A stretch of DNA of 64,000 nt from Thiohalomonas denitrificans (GCA_020725115.1 DYFR01000007.1:46188-110187); one strand, 5' to 3'. Counted from the stretch's first letter, positions 55,696 through 64,000 are shown. The notes: a model not told the origin generated them from the sequence alone. A program made the numbers and translations.

Positions 55696-56727
55696 TCATT
55701 CCAGCGCCTTCAGCCGGGTGCGCACATGTTCCTGCAGCTGCGGCGGCAACGCCCCGGCGGCAGCCTGCTGATAGGCCTTGATCGCATCCTCGCGCCGCCC
55801 GGCCTGTTCCAGGGAGATGGCCATCCCGGCCCACCAGCCGGCCTGCTGCGGCTGGAGTGCAAGGGCGCGGCCATAACTCTCGATGCTGTCGTCATAGCGT
55901 AGTTCGCGCTGGTACAGCGCGCCGAGGAAGGCGAGGTAATCGGGCCGTGTGGTGGCGGCGTGGAGCGACTGCTCCAGTACGGTGACGGCGGCACCGGCCT
56001 GCCCCTGTTCGACACGCAGTCGCGCCAGCAACAGGGCCAGGGTCGGATTCCGTGCGAACAGACGGCGCCCCTGCTCCAGCACCTCGTCAGCCTCGATCAG
56101 GCGGCCGGCACCAAGCAGCATGGCCGCCAGGGTTTCGCGTGCCAGCAGGTGCTCGCTGTCGAGCCGCAATGTGGTGCGGAAAGCGGACTCGGCCGCGGCA
56201 TGATTGCCGCTGCGCAGCGCATGGATGCCCTGCTGATATGCATGTTCAGCCTGTTGCCGGGGCGACGGTGGTCGCACGGTTTTTTCCATGGTTATCGGCC
56301 CTGGCGCCGGCTCGGATCGTGCCATGCTCCGGGGTTCGGGTTTCAGCGTGATCTTCGGCGGCGGGGTGCCGGTTTCGATGCTTGCAGGTTCGGGCGGCGG
56401 CGCAACGGCAGGCGACGGCGGTGCCATCCCGGCAACTTCGGCGACGGGTTCGTTCACGACCGCGGCGGCCATCACCGGCGGTGCTGCCGGTACGGCAGCC
56501 GCGGTAGCAGCGACAGGTTGTTGCGGTGTGCTGTAACGCTGCCAGACCAGCCAGGCAATCGTGGCGGACAGCACCAGCAGCAAGGTGGCAAGAACCATGA
56601 TCAGGCTGCGCCGCACTCCGCTGGTGGGTGCGCGACCTCCCATGCCCTGCATCATGCCGACGGGCAGACGCTGTTCAGTGGCGCGACGCGCCTCCAGATC
56701 GCGCAGCATGTCATTAATCAGGCTCAT
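55696..56727 (-). CDS. mshN: MshN-like TPR protein
   Basis: A 343-residue protein starting MSLINDMLRDLEARR, the MshN/PilB-neighbour signature, followed by a transmembrane helix (SLIMVLATLLLVLSATIAWLV), a Pro/Ala-rich linker, and a TPR domain (about 180-343: ALRSGNHAAAESAFRTTLRL and repeats). It probably scaffolds pilus assembly in the periplasm. ATG 56727 overlaps mshM (ATGA) and is preferred over a more upstream ATG. Confidence 0.85.
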   Translation of the reverse strand: MSLINDMLRDLEARRATEQRLPVGMMQGMGGRAPTSGVRRSLIMVLATLLLVLSATIAWLVWQRYSTPQQPVAATAAAVPAAPPVMAAAVVNEPVAEVAGMAPPSPAVAPPPEPASIETGTPPPKITLKPEPRSMARSEPAPGPITMEKTVRPPSPRQQAEHAYQQGIHALRSGNHAAAESAFRTTLRLDSEHLLARETLAAMLLGAGRLIEADEVLEQGRRLFARNPTLALLLARLRVEQGQAGAAVTVLEQSLHAATTRPDYLAFLGALYQRELRYDDSIESYGRALALQPQQAGWWAGMAISLEQAGRREDAIKAYQQAAAGALPPQLQEHVRTRLKALE

Positions 56728-57659
56728 GGCTGACCCTGCTCCGCAAACCAGGGCTGTCCCAGCCACCAGGCCAGGACAGCAAGGGTGACTATGGCGATCA
56801 GTGCCATGGCCATGAGCAAGCGCTGTTTCCGCACGCCTTCATTCGTGTGTACATCCTCCGTATCATGCGCCGCCATTTCCACATGCTGTCTGGCGACATC
56901 CCTCACGCCCTGGCCGTAGCCCGCCATCAGCGCCTTGTGCGAAAGGATGTTGACCAGCCGCGGTATGCCGCGGCTGAAACGGTGCAGCGCGTCAAGGGCA
57001 TCGGGGGCGAAGCGTACGTTGCCCTGGGCTCCCGCCACCAGCAGGCGATGGGCCACATAGGCCTCCATGCCTTGCCGATCGATGGGCGGCAGACGGTAGG
57101 AAAAGGTGATGCGCTGGCGCAGCTGGCGGTTGGCGCGCTCACCAAGACGCTCATCCAGTTCAGGCTGGCCGAACAGCACTACCTGCAGCAGCTTGCGCTT
57201 TTCTGTTTCCAGATTGGTCAGCAGACGCAGCGCCTCCAGGGTTTCGCCCGGCATGGCCTGGGCCTCGTCGATGAGCAGCACCACCTGCTTGCCTTCGGCA
57301 TGCAGTTGAATCAGGCGCCGCGTAACCTCTTTTACCGCACGGTGCTGACCCACATTGCGGGCCAGTTCCAGCCCCAGTTCCTCGGCCAGTGCCAGACCGA
57401 GGGCCGGCGGGGTGAGATAGGGATTGGGAATGTAGGCGGTGTAAAAGGTGTTGCGATCCAGAGAATTGAGCAGCTTGCGGCACAGCAGTGTCTTGCCGGT
57501 GCCTACTTCGCCGGTAACCTTGATGAACCCCTCACCGCCGCCCAGCGCCACCATCAGCGTATCGAGGGCATCGCGATAGTGGCCGTGACCGAAGAAGAAC
57601 TGTGTATCCGGCGTCAGGCTGAAGGGATGCTCGCGCAGGCCGAAATGTTCCAGGTACAT
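56724..57659 (-). CDS. mshM: MSHA biogenesis ATPase MshM (ExeA/GspA family)
   Basis: A 311-residue protein. It begins MYLEHFGLREHPFSLTPD, has Walker A GEVGTGKT (50-57), Walker B VVLLIDEAQAM, and a C-terminal transmembrane helix (LLMAMALIAIVTLAVLAWWL). ExeA-like ATPases help the secretin or pilus complex through the cell wall. It is separated from mshL by 131 bp containing a degenerate repeat half-arm. Confidence 0.9.
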   Translation of the reverse strand: MYLEHFGLREHPFSLTPDTQFFFGHGHYRDALDTLMVALGGGEGFIKVTGEVGTGKTLLCRKLLNSLDRNTFYTAYIPNPYLTPPALGLALAEELGLELARNVGQHRAVKEVTRRLIQLHAEGKQVVLLIDEAQAMPGETLEALRLLTNLETEKRKLLQVVLFGQPELDERLGERANRQLRQRITFSYRLPPIDRQGMEAYVAHRLLVAGAQGNVRFAPDALDALHRFSRGIPRLVNILSHKALMAGYGQGVRDVARQHVEMAAHDTEDVHTNEGVRKQRLLMAMALIAIVTLAVLAWWLGQPWFAEQGQP

Positions 57660-57738
57660 CGCGCGCCCTCACCCGTTCGTATCGTGCGGGAATGGCTTTA
57701 TTGCCGGCTCAGCGTGCGGACGCACCGAACGACACGCA

Positions 57739-57783
57739 TGACTTTCCTTTGCGCCCTTCGCACCTTTGCGTCTTTGCGCTGGA
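57739..57783. repeat. degenerate single arm of family B type inside the msh operon
   Basis: Units of the form CTTTGCG/CCTTCGCA/CCTTTGCG/TCTTTGCG occur in tandem (57743-57779) without an inverted partner nearby. It lies between mshL and mshM and may be a remnant. Confidence 0.5.
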
Positions 57784-57790
57784 TGTTTGA

Positions 57791-59500
57791 TCACGGCTGC
57801 TGATCGAACTGGCGGAAACCGGCCGAGGAGCGGCGCAGCTCGCGCGCCCACTGTTCATTGCCTTCCACCACGGTGGGCTTGAGCAGGATCACCAGTTCAT
57901 TCTTGCTGGTGGCCTGGCGGGTATGGCGGAACAGCGCGCCCAGCAGCGGGATGTCGCCCAGCAACGGCACCGAGGCCTGTTCGTCGCGGGTCTTGTTCTG
58001 CATCAGGCCGCCGATCACGACAATCTGGCCATTCTGCGCGCGGATCACGCTGTCGGATTCGCGCACGGTGCTGGAGGCCAGCGGCATGCGCAGGGTGGTG
58101 GTCGTCACCGTCACGTCCTTGATCTGCTCGCGCACCTCGCTCACCGACGGGCGCACGTGCAGGATGATGTCGCCCTCCTCGCTGATCTGCGGTGTAACGT
58201 CCAGGGTGACGCCGGAGAAGAACGGCGTCAGCTCGACGCTGACGTTGGGCGTGGCGGTGGTGGTCGTGGTAGTGGTGCTGGTATTGACGTCGGTGACGAA
58301 GAATTCATCCGCACCGACCTTGATCACCGCCTTCTGGTTATTCAGCGTGGAGATGCGCGGGCTGGACAGTACCTGCACGTTGCCCTGGCTCTTCAGCAAC
58401 TCGATGAAGGCGGTGAAGTTGTTGCCGGTGAAGGCGGCGGCGAAGACGCCGCCAAAGGCGGTGGTGGCCGCCCCGCTGGTGATGGTGCCGGCCGGCGGTG
58501 TCATGTTCATGGCTGAACCGCTGATGCCGCTGACCCCGCTGCCGCCGAAGATGCTGCCGCCGCCGATCTGGCCCAGCACCAGGGTGTCGTTCTTGCCCTG
58601 GGTGAGAGAGGACCAGTTGATGCCGGCCTGGAAGCCGTCGGACAGTTCGACCTCAAGGATGCGCGCCTCCAGGATCACCTGACGCTGGGTGACGTTCTGC
58701 GTGGTATCCAGATAACGCTTCACTTCACGCAGTTCGGACGGCATGGCGCGCACCACCACGATACCGGATTGGGCGCTGACCGACACCGAACGTCCGGGCT
58801 CGCTGCCGACGATCATGCGCAGGGTATTTTCCAGTCCCGGCCAGAAGTTGGACAGGGAGTCGGTGGTGATCATGCTGGTTTCAGAGGTACTGGTGGTGCT
58901 GCTGGTGGTGCCGTCGCTGCTGGTGCCGCCAGTGCGCGATATCTGCGTGGCGCCGGCGCTGATCTTGCTGCTGCCGGTGCGCTTGATGTCGAGATAATTG
59001 ACGTGGAAGATGCGTGTCTGCAACACATTGGGCAGTACCTGGAAATTGTCGCCGCGGCGCTCGAAGTCATAGCCGTAGGTGTCGCGTACCATTTCCATCA
59101 CTTCGGGCAGGGTGACATTCTTCATGTCCAGGCTGATGCTGCCGCTAACGTCGGGATGCACCATCATGTTGTAAGAGGTGCCTTCGACCAGGCTGAGAAA
59201 GAAATCGCGTGCCGTGGCACGGCGCACCTTGACGTCGAAGCGCGGCTCGACCGCCGTCAGATCTGCGCCGGGGATATTGAGCTGAATGGTCGGCAACAGG
59301 GCATCGCTGACTGCGGCGGTTGGCGTGGCCTGTTGTGTCTTCGGGGTGGCAGCAACGCCTTCGTCGCGCAGCGCGGCGTGAATTTCATTGAGCGTGCTGC
59401 GCTGCGGCACACCCTGGCTGGCGCAACCGGCCAACAACAGTGCCAGTGCAAAGAACGGCAGACGGGTCATGGGCTTCAATCCTGTTGTCATGTGCATCAC
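57791..59500 (-). CDS. mshL: MSHA outer-membrane secretin MshL
   Basis: A 569-residue lipoprotein secretin. The signal ends in a lipobox (LALLLAGC). The N-terminal domain has RRATARDFFLSLVEGTSYNMMVHPDVSG; the secretin core has VEPGRSV/IVGSEPGRSVSVSAQSG and the C-terminal VTPQISEEGDIILHVRPSV and GQIVVIGGLMQNKT. Ser/Thr-rich linkers are around 195-215. It forms the outer-membrane pore for the pilus. Its start overlaps the mshK stop (TGATG); in-frame ATGs at 59491 and 59470 are alternatives. Confidence 0.93.
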   Translation of the reverse strand: MMHMTTGLKPMTRLPFFALALLLAGCASQGVPQRSTLNEIHAALRDEGVAATPKTQQATPTAAVSDALLPTIQLNIPGADLTAVEPRFDVKVRRATARDFFLSLVEGTSYNMMVHPDVSGSISLDMKNVTLPEVMEMVRDTYGYDFERRGDNFQVLPNVLQTRIFHVNYLDIKRTGSSKISAGATQISRTGGTSSDGTTSSTTSTSETSMITTDSLSNFWPGLENTLRMIVGSEPGRSVSVSAQSGIVVVRAMPSELREVKRYLDTTQNVTQRQVILEARILEVELSDGFQAGINWSSLTQGKNDTLVLGQIGGGSIFGGSGVSGISGSAMNMTPPAGTITSGAATTAFGGVFAAAFTGNNFTAFIELLKSQGNVQVLSSPRISTLNNQKAVIKVGADEFFVTDVNTSTTTTTTTATPNVSVELTPFFSGVTLDVTPQISEEGDIILHVRPSVSEVREQIKDVTVTTTTLRMPLASSTVRESDSVIRAQNGQIVVIGGLMQNKTRDEQASVPLLGDIPLLGALFRHTRQATSKNELVILLKPTVVEGNEQWARELRRSSAGFRQFDQQP

Positions 59501-59823
59501 TCGGCAGGTACAGGTTTTTTGACGGCAACGGGCAGCAGTTGCAAGGTGAGCTGGCGCCCCTGGTGGTGCAGACGCACCTGTGCCGGCAGGATTTCAACTA
59601 CCCGTGCGCCGCTAATGGTATCGCCCACGCTGACGTGACGACCGTTAATGATGGCGCTGCGGCGTTCGCGGGCAATCAGGGTGGAGCTGAGCACAAACCG
59701 GGTATCGGCGGCGGGGCTGCCGGTGCTCGCCGTGCCACCCGGCGGGCGCATCGGATCCTCCAGCGCCATCACGCCTTGTGCCATCATGCCCAGCAGCAGG
59801 GCTGTTATCAGCCATCTATACAC
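59497..59823 (-). CDS. mshK: MshK-like pilus accessory protein
   Basis: A 108-residue exported protein with a signal peptide (MYRWLITALLLGMMAQGVMA), then EDPMRPP as in MshK/PilP-type proteins, and a small beta domain (SAIINGRHVSVGDTISGARVVEI). It probably bridges the inner-membrane complex and the secretin. It starts with GTG and overlaps mshJ by 8 bp. Confidence 0.82.
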   Translation of the reverse strand: MYRWLITALLLGMMAQGVMALEDPMRPPGGTASTGSPAADTRFVLSSTLIARERRSAIINGRHVSVGDTISGARVVEILPAQVRLHHQGRQLTLQLLPVAVKKPVPAE

Positions 59824-60472
59824 CGATCCAGCCCTCGTTCAGGCTCAGGGTATGCACCACGATGGTAATCCGTGCCGCCGGGTATTTATCCATGGTGATC
59901 TCCAGCTCATCCCAGTACAGCGTCCAGGGCAGGGACTGCAGCTCGCGCACATAGGCCAGCGCATTCATGTAACTGCCTTCGAATTCCAGGCGCACGCCAT
60001 GGCGCCAGATGCCGGCATTTACCGGAACCTCACCTGTGGCCGCCTCGATCAGCGGGCGGGCTGCCAGGCTTTCGATGCGCACCAGCCTGAGGCCGGACTG
60101 GCGCAGGATGACCTCTTCCAGTACCCGCGTCATCTGCTGTGGCGCAATCAATCCCTGCACGGCGCCGGCGATCTGGCTGTCCAGTGCGGCGATCTGGCCG
60201 GCGAACTGTTGTTGCAGGCGCTGGTTGTCAGCATCAGGGTCAACGCTCTGGCGGCGCAGAATCACCTGCGTCTGTTCGTCAAAGGCGGCGATCTCCTTTT
60301 GCAGGCCACCGATGCGCTCCAGCGCACGTTTCTGCTGCGCCTCCAGCGGGGCAAACAGCGCTACCTGGGCCAGCATGTAAAGCACCGCCACGAGGGCAAG
60401 AAACAGCATGCCGCGCTCGCGCAGGGAAAGCGTGTCGATACGCTGGCGCAGCTGTTCGATACGTTCCTTCAT
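59816..60472 (-). CDS. mshJ: MshJ-like (PilO-type) alignment subcomplex protein
   Basis: A 218-residue protein with one helix (GMLFLALVAVLYMLAQVALF), a coiled coil (residues about 40-100) and a PilO/GspM-like domain ending VRELQSLPWTLYWDELEITMD. It works with the PilN- and PilM-like proteins encoded just upstream. Its ATG overlaps the upstream stop (ATGA). Confidence 0.85.
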   Translation of the reverse strand: MKERIEQLRQRIDTLSLRERGMLFLALVAVLYMLAQVALFAPLEAQQKRALERIGGLQKEIAAFDEQTQVILRRQSVDPDADNQRLQQQFAGQIAALDSQIAGAVQGLIAPQQMTRVLEEVILRQSGLRLVRIESLAARPLIEAATGEVPVNAGIWRHGVRLEFEGSYMNALAYVRELQSLPWTLYWDELEITMDKYPAARITIVVHTLSLNEGWIGV

Positions 60473-61071
60473 TTCTTGTCCGCCTTTTCGGTCAGCAGCA
60501 CGAAATCCACCTGCTGCGGCGCCTTCTCTGCCCGACTCAGGCTGAACTGGCGAAACTCCACGCCACTGAACGCGGGCTCGGCAGAAAGGCGTTGCAGGTA
60601 TTGCGGCACCTGTTCCGGGTTGAGTGCGCTGCCGTGCAGCTCCATGGCGCTGCCGCCGCGGCGCAGGCCGATACGGGTAAGCCACAGCTGTGGCAGCCGT
60701 TGCCGTGCCAGGCCTTCCAGATGGGCAGAATAGCCGCTGGTATTGCCGCTGCTGCGATCAGCCAGATGCGCCACCACCTGCTGCTTGCTGCGCAGTTCCG
60801 TGCGCAGCTGGGCCACCGCCTGTTCCAGCGCCATGCTCTTGCTGCGTTCCGGCATGGCGCGCGCCAGTTCGGTTACCCGTTTGGCGGCATCGTCACGCTG
60901 GCGCTGGAACTGCGCCACCTGTGACTCCAGATTGCGCGTCTGCCAGGCGGCATAGCCAAAGAACACCACCATGCCCAGGGCCACCATGGCGGCACCCTGC
61001 AACATGGTCTTGGCGGAGAATATTTTCTCCTGTTTGCGAAACAGCGGCTGGTAGAGATTGATCTGCTGCAT
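60469..61071 (-). CDS. PilN-like MSHA biogenesis protein (MshI2)
   Basis: A 200-residue protein with a short cytoplasmic PilN-type start (MQQINLYQPLFRKQEKIFSA), a helix (GAAMVALGMVVFFGYAAW), a coiled coil, and a periplasmic ferredoxin-like domain. The INLYQP motif is the PilM-binding element of the family. Start ATG 61071 overlaps the mshI stop codon. Confidence 0.86.
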   Translation of the reverse strand: MQQINLYQPLFRKQEKIFSAKTMLQGAAMVALGMVVFFGYAAWQTRNLESQVAQFQRQRDDAAKRVTELARAMPERSKSMALEQAVAQLRTELRSKQQVVAHLADRSSGNTSGYSAHLEGLARQRLPQLWLTRIGLRRGGSAMELHGSALNPEQVPQYLQRLSAEPAFSGVEFRQFSLSRAEKAPQQVDFVLLTEKADKK

Positions 61072-62123
61072 CACAGCGCCCTCTCTTCCACGCGTAGCGC
61101 TGCACCGATGGCGGGCAGGCAACGGCCCTGCAATTCATCGCTCAGGGTCTGTTCGCAGTCCAGTACGGTATTGAGATCGAGCATGCGTACCGGCAGCCCC
61201 AGGTTGCTGCCCAGATAGCCGAGCAAGCCGGGGATGGGCTGGGTCAGGGGTGCCAGCACCAGCCCGCTCACCGGCGGCATGCCGAAGTGACTTTCAAAGT
61301 AATCCAGGGAGCGCTGTATTTCGAGCACGATGGAATCGAACAGGCGGCTCAAGCCCTGCCCGAGCTCGTCATCGGCGACATCGAGGGTAAATTCACCCTC
61401 TTCATGTGACGTTCCTGTTGCCGGCAACTCGGCGGCGAGCTGATCGGTGCCGAACTCCAGGTTGCGGGCCAGAAACAGGCTGCCCTGACGGGTGAGGGTG
61501 AGCAGGCCGCCGCGTGGCGTGAGGTGGAGCAGGGCAAGCCCGCTCCTGTCCTCCGGCAACAGGGCCGCAATATTGCGCTGGGCCAGTTCGGCAATATCGA
61601 TGACGCCCAGATTCACATGGGAATGCTCAAGCAGGTTGATGTGCTCCTGCACGGTGGCGATGCGTGCCACCACCACATACATCATCTTGGTGCGGCCGCG
61701 CTGGCCCTCGACATCGAACACGTCGATGACGGCATCATCGACATGGAAGTTGATGAGATCCTTGATGCGCCAGCGTACCGCGGCCTTCAGTTCGGTGGCA
61801 TCGACCTCGGGTGCCTCCACCAGCTGCAGGCTGGAGTGATCGGCATCCATCAGGCTGGTGCAGTCGGCGGCATCCAGGTGATATTTTCCCGCCACAGCGA
61901 CCAGCACGCTGTGGCGCTCGGTCGCGGTCGGGGCAGGGTGAAATTCGCACAGGGAGAGATGCGGGGGCGCATCCGACCCGCCCCGGCTGATGCGGGCGAT
62001 ACCGATTCCTTCGCTATGGATGCTGATCCCTGTCAGACCGCTGACGCTCTTCTTTCTTTTTAGTAGCGAAAACAGGGGCTTATCTCCTCGGCTGTACAAA
62101 CTCACGATCCCGGAGTGTGACAC
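61071..62123 (-). CDS. mshI: PilM-like MSHA biogenesis protein MshI
   Basis: A 350-residue cytoplasmic protein of the actin-like PilM family, with LTGISIHSEGIGIARI at the start, VDATELKAAVRWRIKDLI near 105-122, and FDSIVLEIQRSLDYFESHFG near 262-281. It nucleates the PilN/PilO-like inner-membrane platform. It begins with GTG 62123 or GTG 62105; the CRP-like site at 62116-62131 overlaps the first, which favours the second. It is the first gene of the msh operon. Confidence 0.86.
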   Translation of the reverse strand: MSHSGIVSLYSRGDKPLFSLLKRKKSVSGLTGISIHSEGIGIARISRGGSDAPPHLSLCEFHPAPTATERHSVLVAVAGKYHLDAADCTSLMDADHSSLQLVEAPEVDATELKAAVRWRIKDLINFHVDDAVIDVFDVEGQRGRTKMMYVVVARIATVQEHINLLEHSHVNLGVIDIAELAQRNIAALLPEDRSGLALLHLTPRGGLLTLTRQGSLFLARNLEFGTDQLAAELPATGTSHEEGEFTLDVADDELGQGLSRLFDSIVLEIQRSLDYFESHFGMPPVSGLVLAPLTQPIPGLLGYLGSNLGLPVRMLDLNTVLDCEQTLSDELQGRCLPAIGAALRVEERAL

Positions 62124-62131
62124 GTCTCACA
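62116..62131. promoter_or_regulatory. perfect TGTGA-N6-TCACA dyad, candidate CRP/Vfr site
   Basis: The 16-bp sequence tgtgacacgtctcaca has both consensus CRP half-sites in exact spacing. It lies at the 5' end of mshI; a TATAAT-like box is upstream at 62182-62187 on the minus strand. At that distance the site would fall downstream of the transcript start, so it would more likely repress, unless another promoter is used. Confidence 0.5.
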
Positions 62132-62217
62132 TTGTCACGACGATAATACAGGTTCTTGCTAAGAATCAACTATAGCAAACAATTATAACCCACTGAAAAA
62201 CCTGGCTAGTTTTGTAC

Positions 62218-63195
62218 TCATTTGTTCGTGCAGCAGCTGTTGCGCGCTGCCGGTGAGTTCAACGTCAGGCTGCCGGTGAGCTGGGACACCCCGGTCAGGC
62301 CGTGCCGCTTGAGGTAGGCGGCGATGCCGGCGTTGATCTTGGAGCACACCAGCGGGTCGTAGAACAGGGCAGTGCCGATCCCCACGGCGGTGGCGCCGGC
62401 GATGATGAACTCCAGGGCATCCTCGGCGCTGGTGATGCCGCCCTGGCCGATGATCGGGATGCCGTGGTCGCGGCAGACCTGGTAGACCTGGTGGGTGCGC
62501 AGCAGAGCCACCGGCTTGATGGCCGGGCCGGACAGGCCGCCCTGGTTGTTGCCCAGGATCGGGGTGCGGCTCTCGATGTCGATGGCCATGCCCATCAGGG
62601 TGTTGATCACCGCGAAGGCATCGGTGCCGGCCTCGATGCAGCCGCGGGCATTGCCGGCGATGTCGGTCTGGTTGGGCGACAGCTTGGTGATGAGCGGCTT
62701 GCTGGTGGCCTTGCGCACCACCTCCACCACCCGGGCGGACATCGCCGGGTCGTTGCCGAAGGCCACGCCGCCGGCCTTGACGTTGGGGCAGGAGATGTTG
62801 ATCTCGATGGCGTCGATGGGCGAGTCGTCGAAGATGCGCGCCACCTCGGCATACTCCTCCACGGTGGAGCCGGAGATGTTGGCGATGAAACGGGTTTCCT
62901 CGAAGTCCAGCGTCGGCAGGATCCTGTCCACCACGTGGCGCGCGCCGGGATTCTGCAGGCCGATGGCGTTGAGCATGCCTTGCGGGGTTTCATACACCCG
63001 GTGCGGCGCATTGCCCAGGCGCGGCTCCAGCGTGGTGCCCTTGAGGCACACCGCCCCCACCTCGCGGTTGGAGTAGCCCTTGACCCGGGTGTATTCCTCG
63101 CCGAAGCCGACGCAGCCGGACAGCAGCACCAGGGGCGAGGCGAAATTCATGCCGCAGAAGTCCACGGCGAGGAGTTGTTTGTCTTGGGTATGCAT
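62218..63195 (-). CDS. pyrD: dihydroorotate dehydrogenase, class 1B catalytic subunit
   Basis: A 325-residue FMN enzyme. The class 1 catalytic cysteine is Cys136 in NISCPNV (class 2 enzymes have Ser). Also present are [28 protein letters not shown], and [21 protein letters not shown]. It lacks the N-terminal membrane helix of quinone-linked PyrD. It should pair with PyrK (557-1438) to use NAD+. The C-terminal about 25 residues ([16 protein letters not shown]) are unusual and contain a Cys pair. Confidence 0.93.
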   Translation of the reverse strand: MHTQDKQLLAVDFCGMNFASPLVLLSGCVGFGEEYTRVKGYSNREVGAVCLKGTTLEPRLGNAPHRVYETPQGMLNAIGLQNPGARHVVDRILPTLDFEETRFIANISGSTVEEYAEVARIFDDSPIDAIEINISCPNVKAGGVAFGNDPAMSARVVEVVRKATSKPLITKLSPNQTDIAGNARGCIEAGTDAFAVINTLMGMAIDIESRTPILGNNQGGLSGPAIKPVALLRTHQVYQVCRDHGIPIIGQGGITSAEDALEFIIAGATAVGIGTALFYDPLVCSKINAGIAAYLKRHGLTGVSQLTGSLTLNSPAARNSCCTNK

Positions 63196-63202
63196 GAGAG
63201 CT

Positions 63203-63292
63203 CAGATACAAGAGGAAAGTTAAAAGATACAAGGGAAGAATCGGGAGGAACAGGGGTTTTTCTTGTATCTTGTAACTTTCCTCTTGTATCTG
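63203..63292. repeat. intergenic palindrome, family E, between divergent pyrD and trmL
   Basis: The arms 63203-63233 and 63262-63292 match at 30 of 31 positions when inverted (agatacaag units flank aggaaagtta). The 28-base loop is Gly/purine-rich with a T5 tract. The arms reach to within a few bases of both start codons. Confidence 0.88.
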
Positions 63293-63297
63293 CCGCT

Positions 63298-63762
63298 ATG
63301 TTCCACATCGTCCTGTTCCAGCCGGAGATCCCGCCCAACACCGGCAACGTCATCCGCCTGTGCGCCAATACCGGCGCACAGCTGCATCTGATCAAGCCGT
63401 TGGGCTTCGAGCTGGACGACCGGCGCCTGCGCCGGGCCGGGCTGGATTACCACGAATACGCCACCCTGAAGGTGCACGACCGCTATGAGGATTTCCTGTG
63501 CGAGGTGCGGCCGGCGCGGGTGTTCGCCTGTACCACGCGGGGCAGGCAAGATTACAGCGCGGTAGCCTATCGTGACGGCGATGTGCTGCTGTTCGGCAGT
63601 GAAAGCCGCGGCCTGCCGCAGGAACTCATCGACAGCCTGCCGCCGGAACAGCGCCTGCGCATCCCCATGTGTCCGGGCAACCGCAGCCTCAACCTGTCCA
63701 ATGCGGTAGCGGTGATTCTGTACGAGGCGTGGCGGCAGAATGGGTATGAAGGGGCTAAATAG
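63298..63762 (+). CDS. trmL: tRNA (cytidine/uridine-2'-O)-methyltransferase TrmL
   Basis: A 154-residue SPOUT methyltransferase. It starts [26 protein letters not shown] and has the knot motifs [35 protein letters not shown]. It methylates the wobble base of tRNA-Leu isoacceptors. No Shine-Dalgarno sequence is visible because the family E arm occupies the upstream region. Its last codons are shared with the repeat at 63754. Confidence 0.95.
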   Translation: MFHIVLFQPEIPPNTGNVIRLCANTGAQLHLIKPLGFELDDRRLRRAGLDYHEYATLKVHDRYEDFLCEVRPARVFACTTRGRQDYSAVAYRDGDVLLFGSESRGLPQELIDSLPPEQRLRIPMCPGNRSLNLSNAVAVILYEAWRQNGYEGAK

Positions 63763-63881
63763 GTGTTCCGAATTTGTAACCAGGCATAGGGCGCCCCATG
63801 GGCGCCGTGCTGCGGCGGGCACGGCCCGCCCTATGACACACCGAAGATAAGGTGGATACCAATTCGGAACACTTATTTAGG
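63754..63881. repeat. inverted repeat downstream of trmL with nested family G dyad
   Basis: The left arm (about 63754-63781, ctaaataggtgttccgaatt) and right arm (about 63856-63880, aattcggaacacttatttag) are inverted relatives. Between them 63813-63836 repeats the GC-rich element found at 52651-52676 (gcggcgggcacggcccgccc). Confidence 0.7.
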
Positions 63882-64000
63882 GGCTAGGAATGTACTCGCT
63901 ACGCGCTCGTGTTTGTTTTAATACTGTGTGCGCGCAGCGCACTCCTTCCCTAGCCCCTAGCCCCTAGCCCCTAGCCCCTAGCCCCTAGCCCCTAGCCCCT
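63878..64000. repeat. family F repeat with tandem TAGCCCC heptamers, cut by the window end
   Basis: A left half taggggctagga (63878-63889) is inverted relative to a tandem array of TAGCCCC (from 63951 to the window end, about seven copies visible). A purine/pyrimidine-alternating segment (gtgtgcgcgcagcgcac) lies between. The array may continue past the window. Confidence 0.8.

Noticed and set aside
63951..64000. TAGCCCC tandem array as a CRISPR
   Set aside because: The unit is seven bases with no spacers. It is a simple tandem repeat attached to an inverted half.

Overview
The window is high-GC DNA from a gammaproteobacterium, probably a Chromatiales or Ectothiorhodospiraceae-like lineage. 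This placement is inference from gene content: the coaBC-dut-argB-slmA-pyrE and radC-rpmB-rpmG block, pilT/pilU-yggS-proC-yggT, and an MSHA-type pilus locus. Nearly all of it is chromosomal housekeeping sequence. One accessory island lies at about 5.4-15.6 kb. No tRNA, rRNA or CRISPR array was recognised.

Layout. 0-5.4 kb: 3' end of a dihydroorotase-like gene, the FAD/[2Fe-2S] PyrK subunit, a SulP anion transporter with a large insertion, and a rhomboid-like protease. 5.4-15.6 kb: a small membrane protein, a tandem-repeat protein, an orphan AT-rich gene, a complete IS3-family element, and a tightly packed minus-strand set of five genes (double-AAA ATPase, divergent FtsZ/tubulin-like protein, Cas4-like nuclease fused to a DEDD exonuclease, WYL regulator, PD-(D/E)XK protein). 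That set looks like a conflict or defence system and is the main discovery candidate. 15.7-22.3 kb: a zinc-finger/membrane/TPR protein, pilU, pilT, yggS, proC, yggT and yggU. 22.4-29.3 kb: dynamin-like GTPase, UreH-like membrane protein, AmpG-like permease, ferritin-like protein, xthA and a BPSS1780-family membrane protein. 29.4-38 kb: pyrE, a YkgJ-like protein, a TSUP permease, a DUF4124-like protein, slmA, argB, an orphan AlgC-type membrane domain, dut, coaBC, radC, rpmB and rpmG. 38-49.3 kb: fatty-acid desaturase, EAL-HDOD protein, hydantoinase A-like protein, globin-coupled GGDEF protein, Gld-type ABC transporter set and mutM. 49.4-52 kb: P2-type cation ATPase. 52-62.1 kb: minus-strand msh operon (mshI to mshF) without pilin genes. 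62.2-63.8 kb: class 1B pyrD and trmL.

Functional links. pyrC-like, pyrK, pyrD (class 1B) and pyrE give much of de novo pyrimidine synthesis, using the NAD-linked PyrK/PyrDB enzyme instead of the quinone-linked class 2 PyrD common in gammaproteobacteria. A globin-coupled diguanylate cyclase and the MshEN c-di-GMP-binding motifs of MshE suggest second-messenger control of the pilus. A perfect TGTGA-N6-TCACA site sits at the head of the msh operon.

The other striking signal is a set of at least seven families of intergenic palindromes. Their arms are usually made of short degenerate tandem units. They sit at gene junctions across the whole window, sometimes nested in one another, and at least one now supplies the stop codon of a neighbouring gene.
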